Of a stretch of 64,000 nt of DNA, positions 42,549 through 53,029 are shown piece by piece. Location of the stretch: positions 62,001 to 126,000 of the forward strand of contig JACKQL020000091.1 in assembly GCA_018296165.2 (NCBI GenBank), given 5' to 3'. A model generated the notes under the pieces. The model was given only the letters and a program-made list of their open reading frames with translations, ran no database searches and was not told where the DNA came from. The position numbers were made by a program, and so were the translations under genes. Position 1 is the stretch's first letter. The number at the start of each line of letters is the position of its first letter. The DNA comes from Termitomyces sp. T153 (Eukaryota; Basidiomycota; Agaricomycetes; Agaricales; Lyophyllaceae).

Positions 42549-44562
42549 CTAAGAGTCAAGATCAGCATTGTCATTGGGCACCTCCACCAAGCCCTCCTCC
42601 TCCCAATCCCCCTCTCTGATGTTGTTCTCTTCTTGCCAGGCCAGGAAGGCCTGACAGTTGCACCAGTATCTTGCTAGTGTTGCCAAGGTTTGCTTGGTAA
42701 CAGCATACCATGCCCTTGCTGCTACCAACTCCTCCCTTGCTGCCTCTAGCTCCCTCTGGAACTGCTGTTCCACTCCTGCCACCCTCTTGTTGAAATCTAA
42801 TAGCAACACTGCTAACACCAGCAGTGTTGGCCAGGCCAGATCTTTGCCCAGCCACTCTAGCTCATTGTCACCAACCTAGTGCAACAGCATGTTGCTCCAG
42901 ACCTCCTAGCAAAGCAATTAGCAAATGAAACAGATAGCAAATAAAGAACTTACTTGTTGATAGACCTTGGTCTCCTTGGCACCTTCATCCTTCTCTACAA
43001 CAATAGCTGCTGCCTCAAGCTCTCCCTCTCTCTTGACCTCCATGTCACTTGCTTCCCACTCCACCTCAGCAACTGTTGCTAAGAGAGTCATCTCCACATC
43101 TTCCTCACCCTCCTTGCTAGCAATCATCCTTGGTCACTTAGTGCTAGCAACCAAGTCTGGACTTGCTGGGCATTTTTGTGCCAGAAGCAAGTTGTTGCTG
43201 CCATTGTTGTTGCTGCTATCATTGCCATTGTCCTCCTCATTGCTCTCCACCACTTCCCTACTCTTTAATCTAGCAGCTCTGCTACTTTTGATTGCCACCT
43301 CCTTCTGTGACATCAGCAATTTCAAGCTCATAGGCTTGACTGTGATGGGCTTCCCTCTTCCTGCCAACTCTTTACAAAAGCCCTCACATTTTTCACTGAT
43401 GCCACCTTTGCTGCTATTCTCTTAGCAAACTTGCCACTCATGCTTCTCAACAATTGTCTGTTGTGTGAACAGCTTTTCCTAGTGCTGTCACAATGATAGC
43501 AGAGCTGGGCCCCCATTGGGTATCAGCAGCCCTCTGGGTTGTTCTTGGCCCAGCAGTTGTCACACTAAGAAGTGGTTAGCGACTAGTAAAGCAACAATTG
43601 CTAAGTAACTTACTACTCCTTGCATGTGCTTAAACTCCTGTTGCTTCTCTGGCAACACTGTCACCTTCCCCTTAGCCTTCTTCAGCACCCCCCCCCCCAG
43701 CCCCCAACCCAGTATCCACCACTGTCAAGGCCTTTTGCCAGTGAAGAAGTGTTGCCAAGCATTTGTCAGAAAATGTTTCTTCAATGTGTTCCTGCAAGAA
43801 AAAGTTAGCAATTGCTGCCAAGAATTAGCAAAAAGAAGAAGACTTACTTCAATATTGTCATTGACCTCTTCTTGAGCCTTGCCCTTTCCCTTCTCCTTTC
43901 CTTTACTCCTCAGGGTTGTCACCAATCTTAGTAATGTTACCAACCCCCTAGTGATGCTGCCAGGTGCAGCCTTAGGAGCTGAGAGGCCTGCCTCTGTAAT
44001 ATTCCCACAATTCACCCTCTCCTCACTCCTGCAGCCCTTGCTCCATCCCTCCCCCCTCACTACCACTAATACACCTACTGGGTGCTAGAAGAAAAACAAG
44101 TCATTTGGTGATAAATCTTCAAAAAGCTAATGTACCTTAGCAGTGTTGCTAGCACTAGCAACTGCCAGGGCACTTCCTATCATTCCTGCGGTCAGATCAT
44201 CCATGAAAAACTCCAAGGAGGGGTCAACTGAAGCCTAGTGAACTTGTTAGAAATGTTGCTAAGAGAAGAAGAAGAAGAAGAAAGGAACTTATGAAGTATA
44301 CATCAGATGAGTGAACCCATTCTTCCCCCTTGTGCTGCTCATAAAGTTGGCAACACTCCTTCTCAATGTTTGCCAACTCCAGCCACTCAACCCCACTCCC
44401 TGCAGTCTTGAACCACTGCAGCCAAGTCTGGAAGATGGTAGTAACTGCCAAGCAAGGATCCTTTACCAATGAAGCATGGGCCAAAGCAAGCAAATGATCA
44501 ATCCAATCAAGAAAGGCATGGGCTATTGCAATCTTCTCCAGTTGAGAAGCAAGATCAGACAT
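42549..44562 (-). pseudogene. aORF2: antisense Cys-cluster/coiled-coil gene in Gypsy-2
   Basis: Six-exon gene on the strand opposite to Gypsy-2, ending 175 bp inside its LTR-C1. Exon 1, 44562-44293 (90 codons, Met-Ser-Asp-Leu-Ala-Ser). Exon 2, 44234-44136. Exon 3, 44084-43848, Lys/Gly-rich. Exon 4 from 43791, broken by a C11 run at about 43688-43698. Exon 5 from 43564 carries Cys-Asp-Asn-Cys, a Gly-Cys eight residues later, and Leu-Cys-Tyr-His-Cys-Asp-Ser-Thr-Arg-Lys-Ser-Cys (C-x2-C-x8-C-x8-C-x2-C-x6-C, with a TGA inside). An acidic, Glu-rich exon follows. The last exon is a coiled coil (Gln-Arg-Glu-Leu-Glu-Ala-Ala-Arg-Glu-Glu-Leu) ending Asp-Leu-Asp-Ser-stop. Exons 1-4 are all in phase 0, which supports real splicing. 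The exon-1 donor is ATAAGT after C, a probable decayed C|GTAAGT. It resembles aORF1 in layout; function unknown. Confidence 0.6.
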
Positions 44563-44736
44563 AGCAATAAGATGAAGATAGAAGAATAGATAAGATGAGA
44601 GAAAAGGGAGGTTGACAAAGTTCAAGCAAAACTGCCAGTTCTTTTATTCTAATCTTTTTGGGTGCACAGACCAAGTAAGTGATTATAGGACTTTGGGGTT
44701 GACTGAGAACAGTCAAGATTTCAGTATATAGGAGGA
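44563..44736. promoter_or_regulatory. Region between aORF2 start and LTR-C1 with purine tract
   Basis: Contains the plus-strand purine tract TATAGGAGGA (44727-44736) that directly precedes the LTR, and on the minus strand the 5' flank of aORF2. A second in-frame ATG at 44625 could extend aORF2 by 21 codons. Confidence 0.5.
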
Positions 44737-44929
44737 TGATAAGACCCAGTTGTTGCTGGGCACCATTTTTTGGCATTTTGGACTTAGCAGCAGCTGACTA
44801 TTTTAATTTGGCACAAGTCACAACACTCAGCATGCAGGGCCTAGCCCAAGGTCTGGACTGATGTAGCCTTTGCATGGAACTGTAGTGACCACAAGACTTA
44901 TTGATCATGAGGAATATGATAGATTTATC
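44737..44929 (+). mobile_element. LTR-C1, truncated 3' LTR of Gypsy-2
   Basis: Begins TGATAAGACCCAG and matches LTR-C2 (45434 on) and LTR-C3 (52318 on) for about 190 bp. It then switches at about 44929 to the post-chromodomain region of a Gypsy-1-type element. Confidence 0.75.
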
Positions 44930-45108
44930 AGGGATTCAACTCCCACAAGTAACTCCTATGTGGTTCACTTACTACTCTCCCTCACACAATCCAAAACCTT
45001 CTCATGCTCAGCAGGAATGCAAAAGGTTGATATGGACACACTACAAATACAACTATAGAACAGGAGGGAGTATGGGGTGGCAAGAAATCAAAAGTCTAAA
45101 GGCCCCTT
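44930..45108 (+). mobile_element. Post-chromodomain spacer of a Gypsy-1-type element
   Basis: Short region matching 26840-27040 of element B and 63570-63740 (minus) of the right-end element: 'gattcaactcccac' followed by Ser/Leu-rich sequence. It lies between the lost chromodomain and the aORF1 stop. Confidence 0.55.
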
Positions 45109-45433
45109 TTACTCTCTCTCCTCCTCCAGGATTCTCTGCACTATATGCCCAACCAAATCCACCTCTATCTGGGCAGCAATGATAGCAAGGACCTCTGGCC
45201 ACCTAGGCAATGGCTCCCCTACATCCATCATTACCTCCCACCATGTTCCAGGGTCTGCTGTGCTCCTCTGCCAATGTCCTGCCAACAACTACTCCACCTG
45301 CTGGGACCCCTGCTCCAACTCTGATAGGAGCTCTCTGAGCATCTATGCCAATCCATCCTGCATTGAGGCATAAGCACCCAATGCCCCATCAAGGAGGATG
45401 TGGTGCTATTGGACCTAGTCTAAATGGCTCCAG

Positions 45434-46187
45434 TGATAAGACCCAGTTGTTGCTGAGTACTATTCTTTGGCAGTTTGGACTTAGCAGCAGCTGACTATTT
45501 TAATTTGGCACAAGTCATAACACTCAGCACATGGGGCCTAGCCCAAGGTCTGGACCAATGTAGCCTTCATATAGGACTGTAATGACCATGAGACTTATTG
45601 ATCACAAGAAATATCATGTGGAGCCTGGATCTTGGGTCTAGAACAGTAAGGACAAGACCTTTCCTAGCAATGATTATTAGTGACTCTAGCAACTTTTTGG
45701 CAACAAAATGGCTTTCTCTTCCCATATACAGACATATTGCCAGACATGTACCTTCTTTTTCTTATCAAATCTTTTGGTGAACTTACTAACATACTTGAAT
45801 GGCATTTACCCTTTGGGTATGGACATCAGACTCACTCTTTTTGGACTTATTTGCAATTATATGCCACAGAGACTTTGCTTATAATTCTTCACTTAGTTAC
45901 AGACTAATGCCTCATATAAATCATGAACATATTGACAGACACTGTTGCTAGTGGCAACTGCTTGCTTACTTTCCCATACTATACTTTGGAATACTATAAA
46001 TACTGCCTGTACATAGACACTTAATCATTGAATCATAGAGAATCAACTCCCCCTTTAATCAAACCTGTCTATCTCTAAGCCTACCAGCTTGAGATTTCAC
46101 TTTGCTACTACCTTTACTCTATTCCCTCACTCACTATTGAAAACAACTTAGTGACAAGTCTTACCAAGTTCAACCCCTGACTTAGTG
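45434..46187 (+). mobile_element. LTR-C2, 5' LTR of a Gypsy-2 fragment
   Basis: About 754 bp from TGATAAGACCCAG. It contains TATAAA near 45990 and is followed by TGGTACCAACTGTGGG (from 46188), which begins with TGG and looks like a tRNA-type primer site, unlike the self-priming sites of LTR-A, B and D. It is inserted in aORF1 copy 2; no right-hand LTR is present. Confidence 0.65.
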
Positions 46188-46555
46188 TGGTACCAACTGT
46201 GGGTGCCCTTTGTGTTATCTCAACTTAGTGAAGCTAGCAACTGCAGCTAGCAATAAGTTTACATTTTTCCTCTGTTCAGTCTCCCTATTACCATCTACAC
46301 CCCCTTGCCACTGTTCAAATATTGCTTTGTCTTAGCAATGTTTCCTGCCTTCACCCATTGTTCTTTCTGTCACTAGCAACTTAGGCTAGCAATAGTAATC
46401 CTTTCAACTCCACCTTATGACACAGCATTTGCTCTCATTCTCTGGAATGGTTACTGACTCACTCTCTACTATTAACTTCCTACTGCCAGCTACCCCTATC
46501 TAGTAACTAGTGTTAGGTTCTCTTTTTAGGCTTCCTGCATAGCACTAGGGAGCAT
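46188..46555 (+). mobile_element. Gypsy-2 PBS and 5' leader (truncated)
   Basis: The leader after LTR-C2 starts with the putative PBS TGGTACCAACTGTGGG, followed by about 350 bp without recognisable gag. The boundary with aORF1 copy 2 at about 46555 is approximate. Confidence 0.45.
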
Positions 46556-47964
46556 AGGAGCACATCACCAGGTTAGCAAGATTGTAGGAGCAAAGGCAGA
46601 AAGACTCATGCATTATCCTCCTCTGCCCCAAGGCCGCCTCATTGGCCAACCACTCTTCTTGCCACCTCCCCACCTCCACCTTGGCCCTCTCCACCTCTGC
46701 AGCTCCTTGCCTCACCTCTGCCCTCTGCTCTGCCTGCACCTCTGACTGCACCAGCTGTTCCCACAAGCCCCACACCTCCAGCAACCCCTCCATGATCATT
46801 CACATAGCCTCCTCCAGCTCCCCTTACACTAAGGACCCTTCCACACCTCATCACACTCCTGCTAAATCCCATTGCAGTCCTCTGTGATCCTCCACACCTC
46901 CTCCTCATGCAACACTAGCAGTTGAGACAATGCCTCCATCTGCCACTGCCAGAATGTCTCAGGAATGATAGGAGAGGGAATGGGGCCCCCACCAGACTCC
47001 TCCATCAAGGCCCCCAATGTGGGGAAGTAAAAATGTGGCCCTGGAGGACCTGCCATCAACTCCTCCCCTTATGGCCACTTGCTTGGCCCTGCCTCTAGCA
47101 AGAGGGATACTCTTTGTTTCTCTTTATCCCATGCTGATGAAGCCCCTTCCCTTCACCCACCCCATGGAGGCCCAACCTTCATCATGGGCTACCCTGCACT
47201 TACTCCACCCTCCACTCCAGACCCCAAACCTAACACCTTCCCCTTGTGCCCCTCAAGCAACTGTTCTGCCACCCATTCCACATTCCACCCCTGCTCCTCT
47301 GCCATGCAGGCTGCATGCCAACCTAATGATATCAGGCACTTCTCATGCCTGGTATAGCAAGGAATGCAAACAGATGTGTCCTGACAGGACCTCTGTGTCG
47401 GCTCCTCAAATTCACAATGTTCTCCACAGCAAGTGCAGAGAGCACACTAAGACATCAGATCAGCTTAGAATCCTACAAGCAACACTACAAACTCACCAGA
47501 GCTTCTGTTTGATGCCATTTTAGTGTCAGGGGACCCTGTGCTTGCCCCACTGCCTCTGCAAACCTCTCAGGGGTCATGTTTGCCTGGGCTACCCACAATG
47601 CCTCTGGAACAACCAACACCTGCCCCAGGCCAAAGTTGGGCTTTGAGAAATGCTCTGCCAACACTGAGGCAGACAGCACTGGAACTGCACCTTGGATAAA
47701 GCCCTGGAAGGGCCAGCCACCATGGTGGACAACTCTGTCAACCTCAATCAACTATGATAAGACACAGAGGGACAGACTGGCACTTACAACTATGGTATAT
47801 GCATTTAATGTGATTGTGGTGAGGATTGAATTCCCCTAAGGAGGAGGAAGTGGGAGATGCTGATCAAGACATGGACAGTACTAATGACATTGAGGAATAA
47901 GTGGAGGACAACATTGTAGAAAGTTTAGGAACTCCAGGGTATGTCTGACTCTTTTTAATGACTA

Positions 47965-48770
47965 ACCCTCCCCCACTATTTCTGACCCTATTGTGCATCT
48001 CCAGCTCACCACTCTGGCTCACCCAACCTGCTCTGGAGCATCACAACAACTCTAGAGCAGCCCACATCCCCAGCTGATCCCATTAGAATGTTGCCACAGC
48101 CTGCCCCTTGATTGTACCCAACACTCATTGACTCCATGCAGCTCTGTCAAGCCTATCCAGTAGTCAGTATATAAGTCATTGAGTAGCTCCTTGTACTCTG
48201 GTCTTGATATTACATTAACTGGTTACTTGTGTCCCATGTTTCTTCTGTCTCTGTTTCTAGTTTTAGTCTTGAATCTATCTCTTTTCTCAGTCTCATCTTG
48301 CCTTGCCTCTGTCTCTCTCAATTGTCTCTATCTCCTTTGTTTCTCTAAGTTCCTTTCAACTCCAACATCAGTATAAACTCCATGCACACACTACAACCCT
48401 CTAAATATTCTTATAACAACTCTGGACCTTGCTCCATGCTTGGCCCTGGAACCCATCAAGTCTTGATCAACTCCCTGTCCAACTCCGGCTCCACCCCCAT
48501 CACTTGTGAAGCTTCTACATACTCCACAATCTATTAGCATGCCTACAAACTTGTACCTGATGTTCACCCAAGCCAACATCTAATATACTTGGTCTTAGAC
48601 TTCTCTGGACCACTCCAGACTTGCTTGGATCACTCCCCTTAGCTTTCTCTTGCAAGTCCCTACACTCTGCACAAACCCCAGAGTGCTAGGTTATAGGTGC
48701 AGAATATCACATTCACCTAGTAAGGACTCACCCAGTGTAGCTGAGCCCCTGTAGTCAGTAGAACCTGACA
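47965..48770 (+). mobile_element. LTR-A6, 5'-truncated 3' LTR
   Basis: Matches LTR-A4 from its position 20332 to its end (CCTGACA at 48770). The first about 216 bp and the purine tract are missing. TATATAAG is at about 48167 and the start block is GGTCTTGATATTA. It is not followed by a PBS; the next sequence is Gypsy-3 gag on the other strand. Confidence 0.8.
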
Positions 48771-49890
48771 GCAGTGTTCTTTGTGGCCAGCAGCTGCAGA
48801 AGGAGTTCCTCCTGCTCTGCTATGGAGAGGTAGCATACTTCCAGGCCTAGGGGGCAGTGCCATGCAAAGTGCCTAGGCTTCTAGCATCTCCAGCACAGCA
48901 GTGGGGCAGTGCAGAGCTGCCTGGTAGTGTCCATACCCATAGAGATTCCCAGGGGCAGGGGGCACACTGCAGGGATGGCCAGAGTAAAGGCTGATATTGG
49001 GTGAGCAGGTGCAGGGTGGCAGAAATTGCTGATTGGAGTGGGGCACAGCATGGGATGTGGATAGTAGAGCTCATTCTGGATCTCCATGAGTTGCCATTTG
49101 TCCTGTGCCATCTTGTACCACAATGCAATCTTTTCATTGTCAGGGTGACCCTCTGCCAGATTGTCAATGCATTTGACCAGTGCAGGGTACAAGCCATCCC
49201 AGAAGGTGAGGCATAGTTGAAGGCCATTGGGGTAAGTGGCCTGCTTGACCAGAGCCTGGAATGAGTCAATGTACTCATCCAGTATACACTTTCCTTGCCC
49301 ATATTGCTCTCTATCATGTAGTGTCAAGGCTACAGTCTTGGCAGGGTCTAACAGGAAAAACTCTGCATGGAAGTCCTTCTCAAAGACAGCCCAGTCCAGA
49401 AAACTTCCAATGCCTCCAGAGTGACAGAAAACTCACAGCACATAGGTAGAGGCATGTTCAGACTTCATGTACAACAGCTTTCAATGCATCAGAGTCAAAG
49501 GTGTCCCTACTGAGGTAGATATAGGTGAGGCAGGACTGCAGGAATTGCTCCCCACTGGAGTGGGCACTGTCATATGCATCTGGTAGTGCTGGATGCAGAA
49601 TCTGCAGCCATAGGGTCACTGGAGCTGTGGGGACAGGTGCAGAGGGGTTGGGGCTGCTTTCACAGCTGTGGGAGGGGCAGAGTTAGGGGTTAGGTGTTTG
49701 AGCAATGCCTGGAATGATTGGGAGATAAGATCTGTTGTTTGATGGAGGGTAGAGAGTTTGGTAGTATTGTGGGTGAGAGATAATTGTGTTAATTGCACCT
49801 GAGTTTCTAAGTGTAGCAGGCAAGTCTGAGCTTCATTCTGCAGGGCCAGAGCCTCCAATGGTGTGTCTGGGTTGGCAAGCTGAGACATAG
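48771..49890 (-). pseudogene. Gypsy-3 Gag
   Basis: Starts Met-Ser-Gln-Leu-Ala-Asn-Pro-Asp-Thr-Pro at about 49885 with a 90-codon open N-terminus rich in Leu/Gln (possible coiled coil). The capsid part has Asp-Arg-Glu-Gln-Tyr-Gly-Gln-Gly, Leu-Asp-Glu-Tyr-Ile-Asp-Ser-Phe-Gln-Ala-Leu-Val near 49270, Leu-Thr-Phe-Trp-Asp-Gly-Leu near 49200 and Trp-Tyr-Lys-Met-Ala near 49110. It ends in Cys-Trp-Arg-Cys (half a zinc knuckle) near 48890. It is cut by LTR-A6 at 48770. It stands directly downstream of LTR-D2 and its PBS, so it belongs to the LTR-D family. Confidence 0.7.
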
Positions 49891-49981
49891 AACTCTGCAG
49901 TGTTTAATCCTGGTGGGGAAGCAATGGATAGCAGTTCAGAGGTTCCTTGTGGCTATGAGGGGCTTTCAGACCAGTTTTAGG

Positions 49982-49992
49982 AGACTTGTTCT
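49982..49992 (-). promoter_or_regulatory. Self-priming PBS of the LTR-D family
   Basis: On the minus strand the LTR end TTACA is followed after GC by AGAACAAGTCT. This is the full reverse complement of AGACTTGTTCT in LTR-D1 (32596-32586). Against LTR-D2 itself (50259-50249, AGACTTGTTCC) it pairs over 10 of 11 nt. Confidence 0.65.
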
Positions 49993-49994
49993 GC

Positions 49995-50280
49995 TGTAAG
50001 GGCAACCTCTGGAGTAGCAGATCAGTGTCACACAGCTAGCAGAGGGGAATTCAAAGTATAGTAGCAGAGTAGATAACAATACAATCAGTAACTAATCACC
50101 TAGCAGAGGGGAATCCAAAGTATAGTAGCAGAGTAGACAACAATACAATCAGTAACTAATCACCTAGCAGAGGGGAATCCAAAGTATAGTAGCAGAGTAG
50201 ACAACAATACAATCAGTAACTAATCACCTAGCAAAGGGGAATTCAAAGGGAACAAGTCTAAGGATCCCCACTGCTCAGCA
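49995..50280 (-). mobile_element. LTR-D2, 3' part of a 5' LTR
   Basis: Minus-oriented LTR fragment ending at 49995 in CCTTACA (the intact version of LTR-D1's decayed tip). The upstream part is missing beyond about 50280, where Helitron-linked sequence begins. Inside is the 64-bp tandem repeat. Gag follows on the minus strand. Confidence 0.7.
50036..50250. repeat. 64-bp tandem repeat inside LTR-D2 (about 3.3 units)
   Basis: Units start at 50036, 50100, 50164 and 50228 (partial). Each begins CTAGCAGAGGGGAATCCAAAG and ends CAGTAACTAATCAC. Units are nearly identical. LTR-D1 has only about 1.3 diverged units at the matching place (32500-32585). Confidence 0.9.
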
Positions 50281-50469
50281 TAGTGCATTAGTGGGCAGCA
50301 GAGGCATGAGAGCTACTGTACAGAAGACCAGAGCTGCTCTTAACTCTAGGGCAATGATTGCTGAGGTAATACAGAGAGCTCTGCAGTTCTCCAGAGATCT
50401 CCAAGGTTCTAGAAAGAGCCCCAGAGACATTGAACAAGCTGCAGAGGTGCTGGAACTAGTCATGGAGGT

Positions 50470-51717
50470 TGGAAATGGAAGTCCCCTGACAGGATGATGC
50501 CTATGGAGCAGGTTCAGTAAATCTGCTGGAGCATCTTGAAGCCTGGGCAAATTCACTTGGCCTTGTAAGCAGCACATGCCAATTTTTGGATTGTTTCTAG
50601 TAGACCTGGTGAGCTTTTCAGCATCAAAATGTAGAGCTTGGCAGTGTGGACATATGACAGTCATAGGACCAAGGTAATGTGGTGCCATCAAATAAGGTTG
50701 CCTTCCTCTTGGAATAGGCTGAACAGGGCCAAGCTGTGGTGGAATAGGAAGTTTAAGGGGAGGCTCTGGTTCTTCTGCTGGTATATTTCCAGCTGGATAT
50801 CCTGGTTGTGGTGGATTATTGGGTAGGGCAGGGTCCAAGTCTTCTGCAGGTCTCTGTTGAGCAGGATCAACATATTCCAAGCCATCATCAGAAGACATGT
50901 CATTCTGAGGACCTAATGGATCATCAAGGGGAGGATCCAATTGCTCTGCTAGTTGATGTTGAGCAGGATCAACATATTCCAAGTCATCCTCAGAAGGTAT
51001 ATTATTCTGAGGACCTAAATCATTGAAATCCTCTTCCAGATCAGCTTCATGTTGCTGTTCCCAGCCTTGAAAGATCCTTTGAGCCACAGCTGCATTCAAA
51101 GGCCTATGTTCAGAATCCAGATCAATATGCTATTGAACTTTGTTAGTTAAAGTAGCATTTCAAAGAAGTGTTTGACTGACCTCTTGTTCCTGTTGCCTCA
51201 ATCTTTCCTCCTCCCTCAGCTTTTCCTGATGCAAGATGGCAAAAGCTTGTTGTTGCCTCTCCTGCTCTTCAACCATAGCAATATGTCTCAGCCTTTGCTG
51301 CTCCTGCAATGCTGCTAGTGCATGCTGTTGTTGAATTTGGTGGTCTGCCATTATTTCTCTATGAGCATCTGGTCTCACTCTCCTCAGTGCAGAAGCAGGT
51401 AGAAAAGGAACCAATCTAGGTAAGGGATTCTGCAAAGGAGCATCCCATCCTTCTGGCAAAACTGTTTCTGGAATGACCATAGCAGCTTGACCAACAGCAG
51501 ACTGATTGAGTCTATTGTCTCTTCTCTGTATAGGAGTAGGAGCAGGTGGAGGTGGCACCATTCTCGGGATAGTATTCTGTAAAGGAGCATCCCACCCTTC
51601 AGGCAAAACAGTTTCAGGAATCACTATAGAAAATGGATCATCAGCAGCTGCTGGCTGCCTAATAGGTCTTTCTGAAGAGCCAGAAGTAGTGGCTATAGAT
51701 TGGTGATTAAGCCTCAA
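50470..51717 (-). pseudogene. Helitron Rep/helicase N-terminal region, copy 2
   Basis: Two open minus frames (51717-51160 and 51099-50275) carry a Helitron-type N-terminus. First is a module with Ile-Pro-Glu-Thr-Val-Leu-Pro-Glu-Gly-Trp-Asp-Ala-Pro-Leu-Gln, repeated twice (about 51630 and 51460). Then a Gln/Glu-rich coiled coil (51340-51180), an acidic linker with repeated Leu-Glu-Tyr-Val-Asp-Pro-Ala-Gln (50945-50870), and His-Tyr-Leu-Gly-Pro-Met-Thr-Val-Ile-Cys-Pro-His-Cys-Gln-Ala-Leu-His near 50680. It ends Gly-Met-Cys-Cys-Leu-Gln-Gly-Gln-Val-Asn-Leu-Pro. That Cys/His segment precedes the Rep domain in fungal Helitron proteins. Rep and helicase domains are absent; the frame runs into unrelated sequence near 50480. 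Confidence 0.75.
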
Positions 51718-52045
51718 AGGGTGGATGATGCAGATATCCTTTGCTTTCAGAAAATGAGCATATTGAGCAGGACTGTTGTAGGTTGGATTGCAGAAGAACT
51801 ACAGTGTAGGTGGTTATGTTATCCCAGATCTTAATCTTATTTCACAACATTGTCCTTTTAGACATGACAACATGTCTCACTTGACACAGACCAAGTGGTA
51901 TTCATTTGAAAATATGTTCTCCTGACCTTATAGTGACTTCAAACAGAAGATGATGGATTACATGTCTGCTCTCCTCTAAACATATACAGCAACAAATATC
52001 ACCTTGCAACGGGACATTACTCCTTCTGTCCTTACCTGTCCCAAT
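51718..52045. other. Unassigned spacer
   Basis: AT-rich sequence upstream of the Helitron frame. It may hold the Helitron 5' end, but no TC...CTRR termini could be fixed. Confidence 0.35.
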
Positions 52046-52317
52046 CTTGCTCTTGAGCACCTGACCCTCACAACATTAATAGCCAATTAGGCAAGATAAG
52101 TACCCCCCCCCCTTACAGTAGCTAACAAGCCTGATTCAGCCTAGTTACTGCACATAGCAATACTAATGAATAATTACAAAGTTTTCTCCCTGTAAGGAAC
52201 CTTAGATAATACTAGTAGTCCCATGCTATTCAACTCACCCCCCTGCCATCACCACCACCATCAACACCTTAGAATCCTCCATTCATTGCTCAACACAACC
52301 ATCAAACACTTTCCCAC
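52046..52317 (+). repeat. Left inverted repeat of the KDZ transposon
   Basis: Matches the reverse complement of 55656-55372 with few differences over about 270 bp. The tip is CTTGCTCTTGAGC, itself a near-palindrome (CTTGCTCAAGAGC on the right). No convincing target duplication next to the tips. Confidence 0.75.
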
Positions 52318-52867
52318 TGATAGGACTCACTTGTCACTGAGCACCATTTTCAGCATTTCTAATTGGACAGCAGCTAACTATATTGAACATGACCTAACAC
52401 AAGTCATGACACTCAGCACATGAGGTCTAGCCCCAAGGCCTGGAACAATGTAGCCTTTGCATGGAATTTAGTGATCAAGAGATCGGTAGATCACAAGCTA
52501 CATCATGTGGAGTCTGGACTCTGGATCTAGAATTACAAGGCTGAGACCTTTCTTAGCTACCACTGCTGGCAACATTTTTTGGCAACAACACTGCCTTCTC
52601 TCCAAAAAGGAATATATTTACAGTCATGTGATTTCTTACTTATCATTTTTCTTGTCAAGCTTACAAACATACTTAAACAGCATCTACACTTCAGATATTG
52701 AAGTTGGAAATGCTTTTTCATATGATTGACAATTTTTACACATTATATTGACATTGCATACTTTTACTTGGTTACCAGACTGACACTCAGTATGTATCAT
52801 AAACAGTTTGGCAGATGCCATTGCTGGTGGCAACTAATATTTTCTTTCTAATACTATATCACTTGCA
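52318..52867 (+). mobile_element. LTR-C3, inserted in the left inverted repeat
   Basis: Starts TGATAGGACTCAC and follows LTR-C2 through the block with 'gacactcagcacatg' and 'gtagcctttgcatgg' to about 52860. It is more diverged than C1 and C2. The end is approximate; no internal Gypsy-2 sequence follows. Confidence 0.6.
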
Positions 52868-53029
52868 TCAATAAACTACTTTCCCATGCCCCTATCATCA
52901 TCAATCATTCCAATCACCTATGCTTACAATGCAGAAGGCTCTAGCTTGCTCTTTCTTTTCTACTTCTCTAATGCCTCAACATCAATCATCTGGCATCTCA
53001 TGCAAGATTTGAGTTTGCAATCTCAATGC

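Larger units (their letters stand above)
45109..47914 (-). pseudogene. aORF1 copy 2, interrupted by a Gypsy-2 5' end
   Basis: Start Met-Leu-Ser-Ser-Thr-Tyr-Ser at 47914. Exon 1 ends at CATAGTT|GTAAGT near 47800. Exon 2 contains Met-Thr-Pro-Glu-Arg-Phe-Ala-Glu-Ala-Val-Gly-Gln-Ala (47751-47490). The next exon has Glu-His-Cys-Glu-Phe-Glu-Glu-Pro and Val-Cys-Ile-Pro-Cys-Tyr-Thr-Arg-His-Glu-Lys-Cys (C-x2-C-x6-C) near 47425-47355. The coiled-coil frame 46799-46545 has Lys-Val-Glu-Val-Gly-Arg-Trp-Gln-Glu-Glu-Trp-Leu-Ala-Asn-Glu. Sequence 46555-45434 is a foreign Gypsy-2 LTR and leader. The C-terminal exon resumes at 45433 and ends Pro-Glu-Val-Leu-Ala-Ile-Ile-Ala-Ala-Gln-Ile-Glu-Val ... Glu-Glu-Arg-Glu-stop at 45109. 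A stop in exon 1 and others mark decay. The orientation is again opposite to the element ending in LTR-A6. Confidence 0.6.

Noticed and set aside
50036..50250. Possible CRISPR array (regular 64-bp repeats)
   Set aside because: The units are contiguous tandem copies without unique spacers, they lie inside an LTR, and the genome is eukaryotic.
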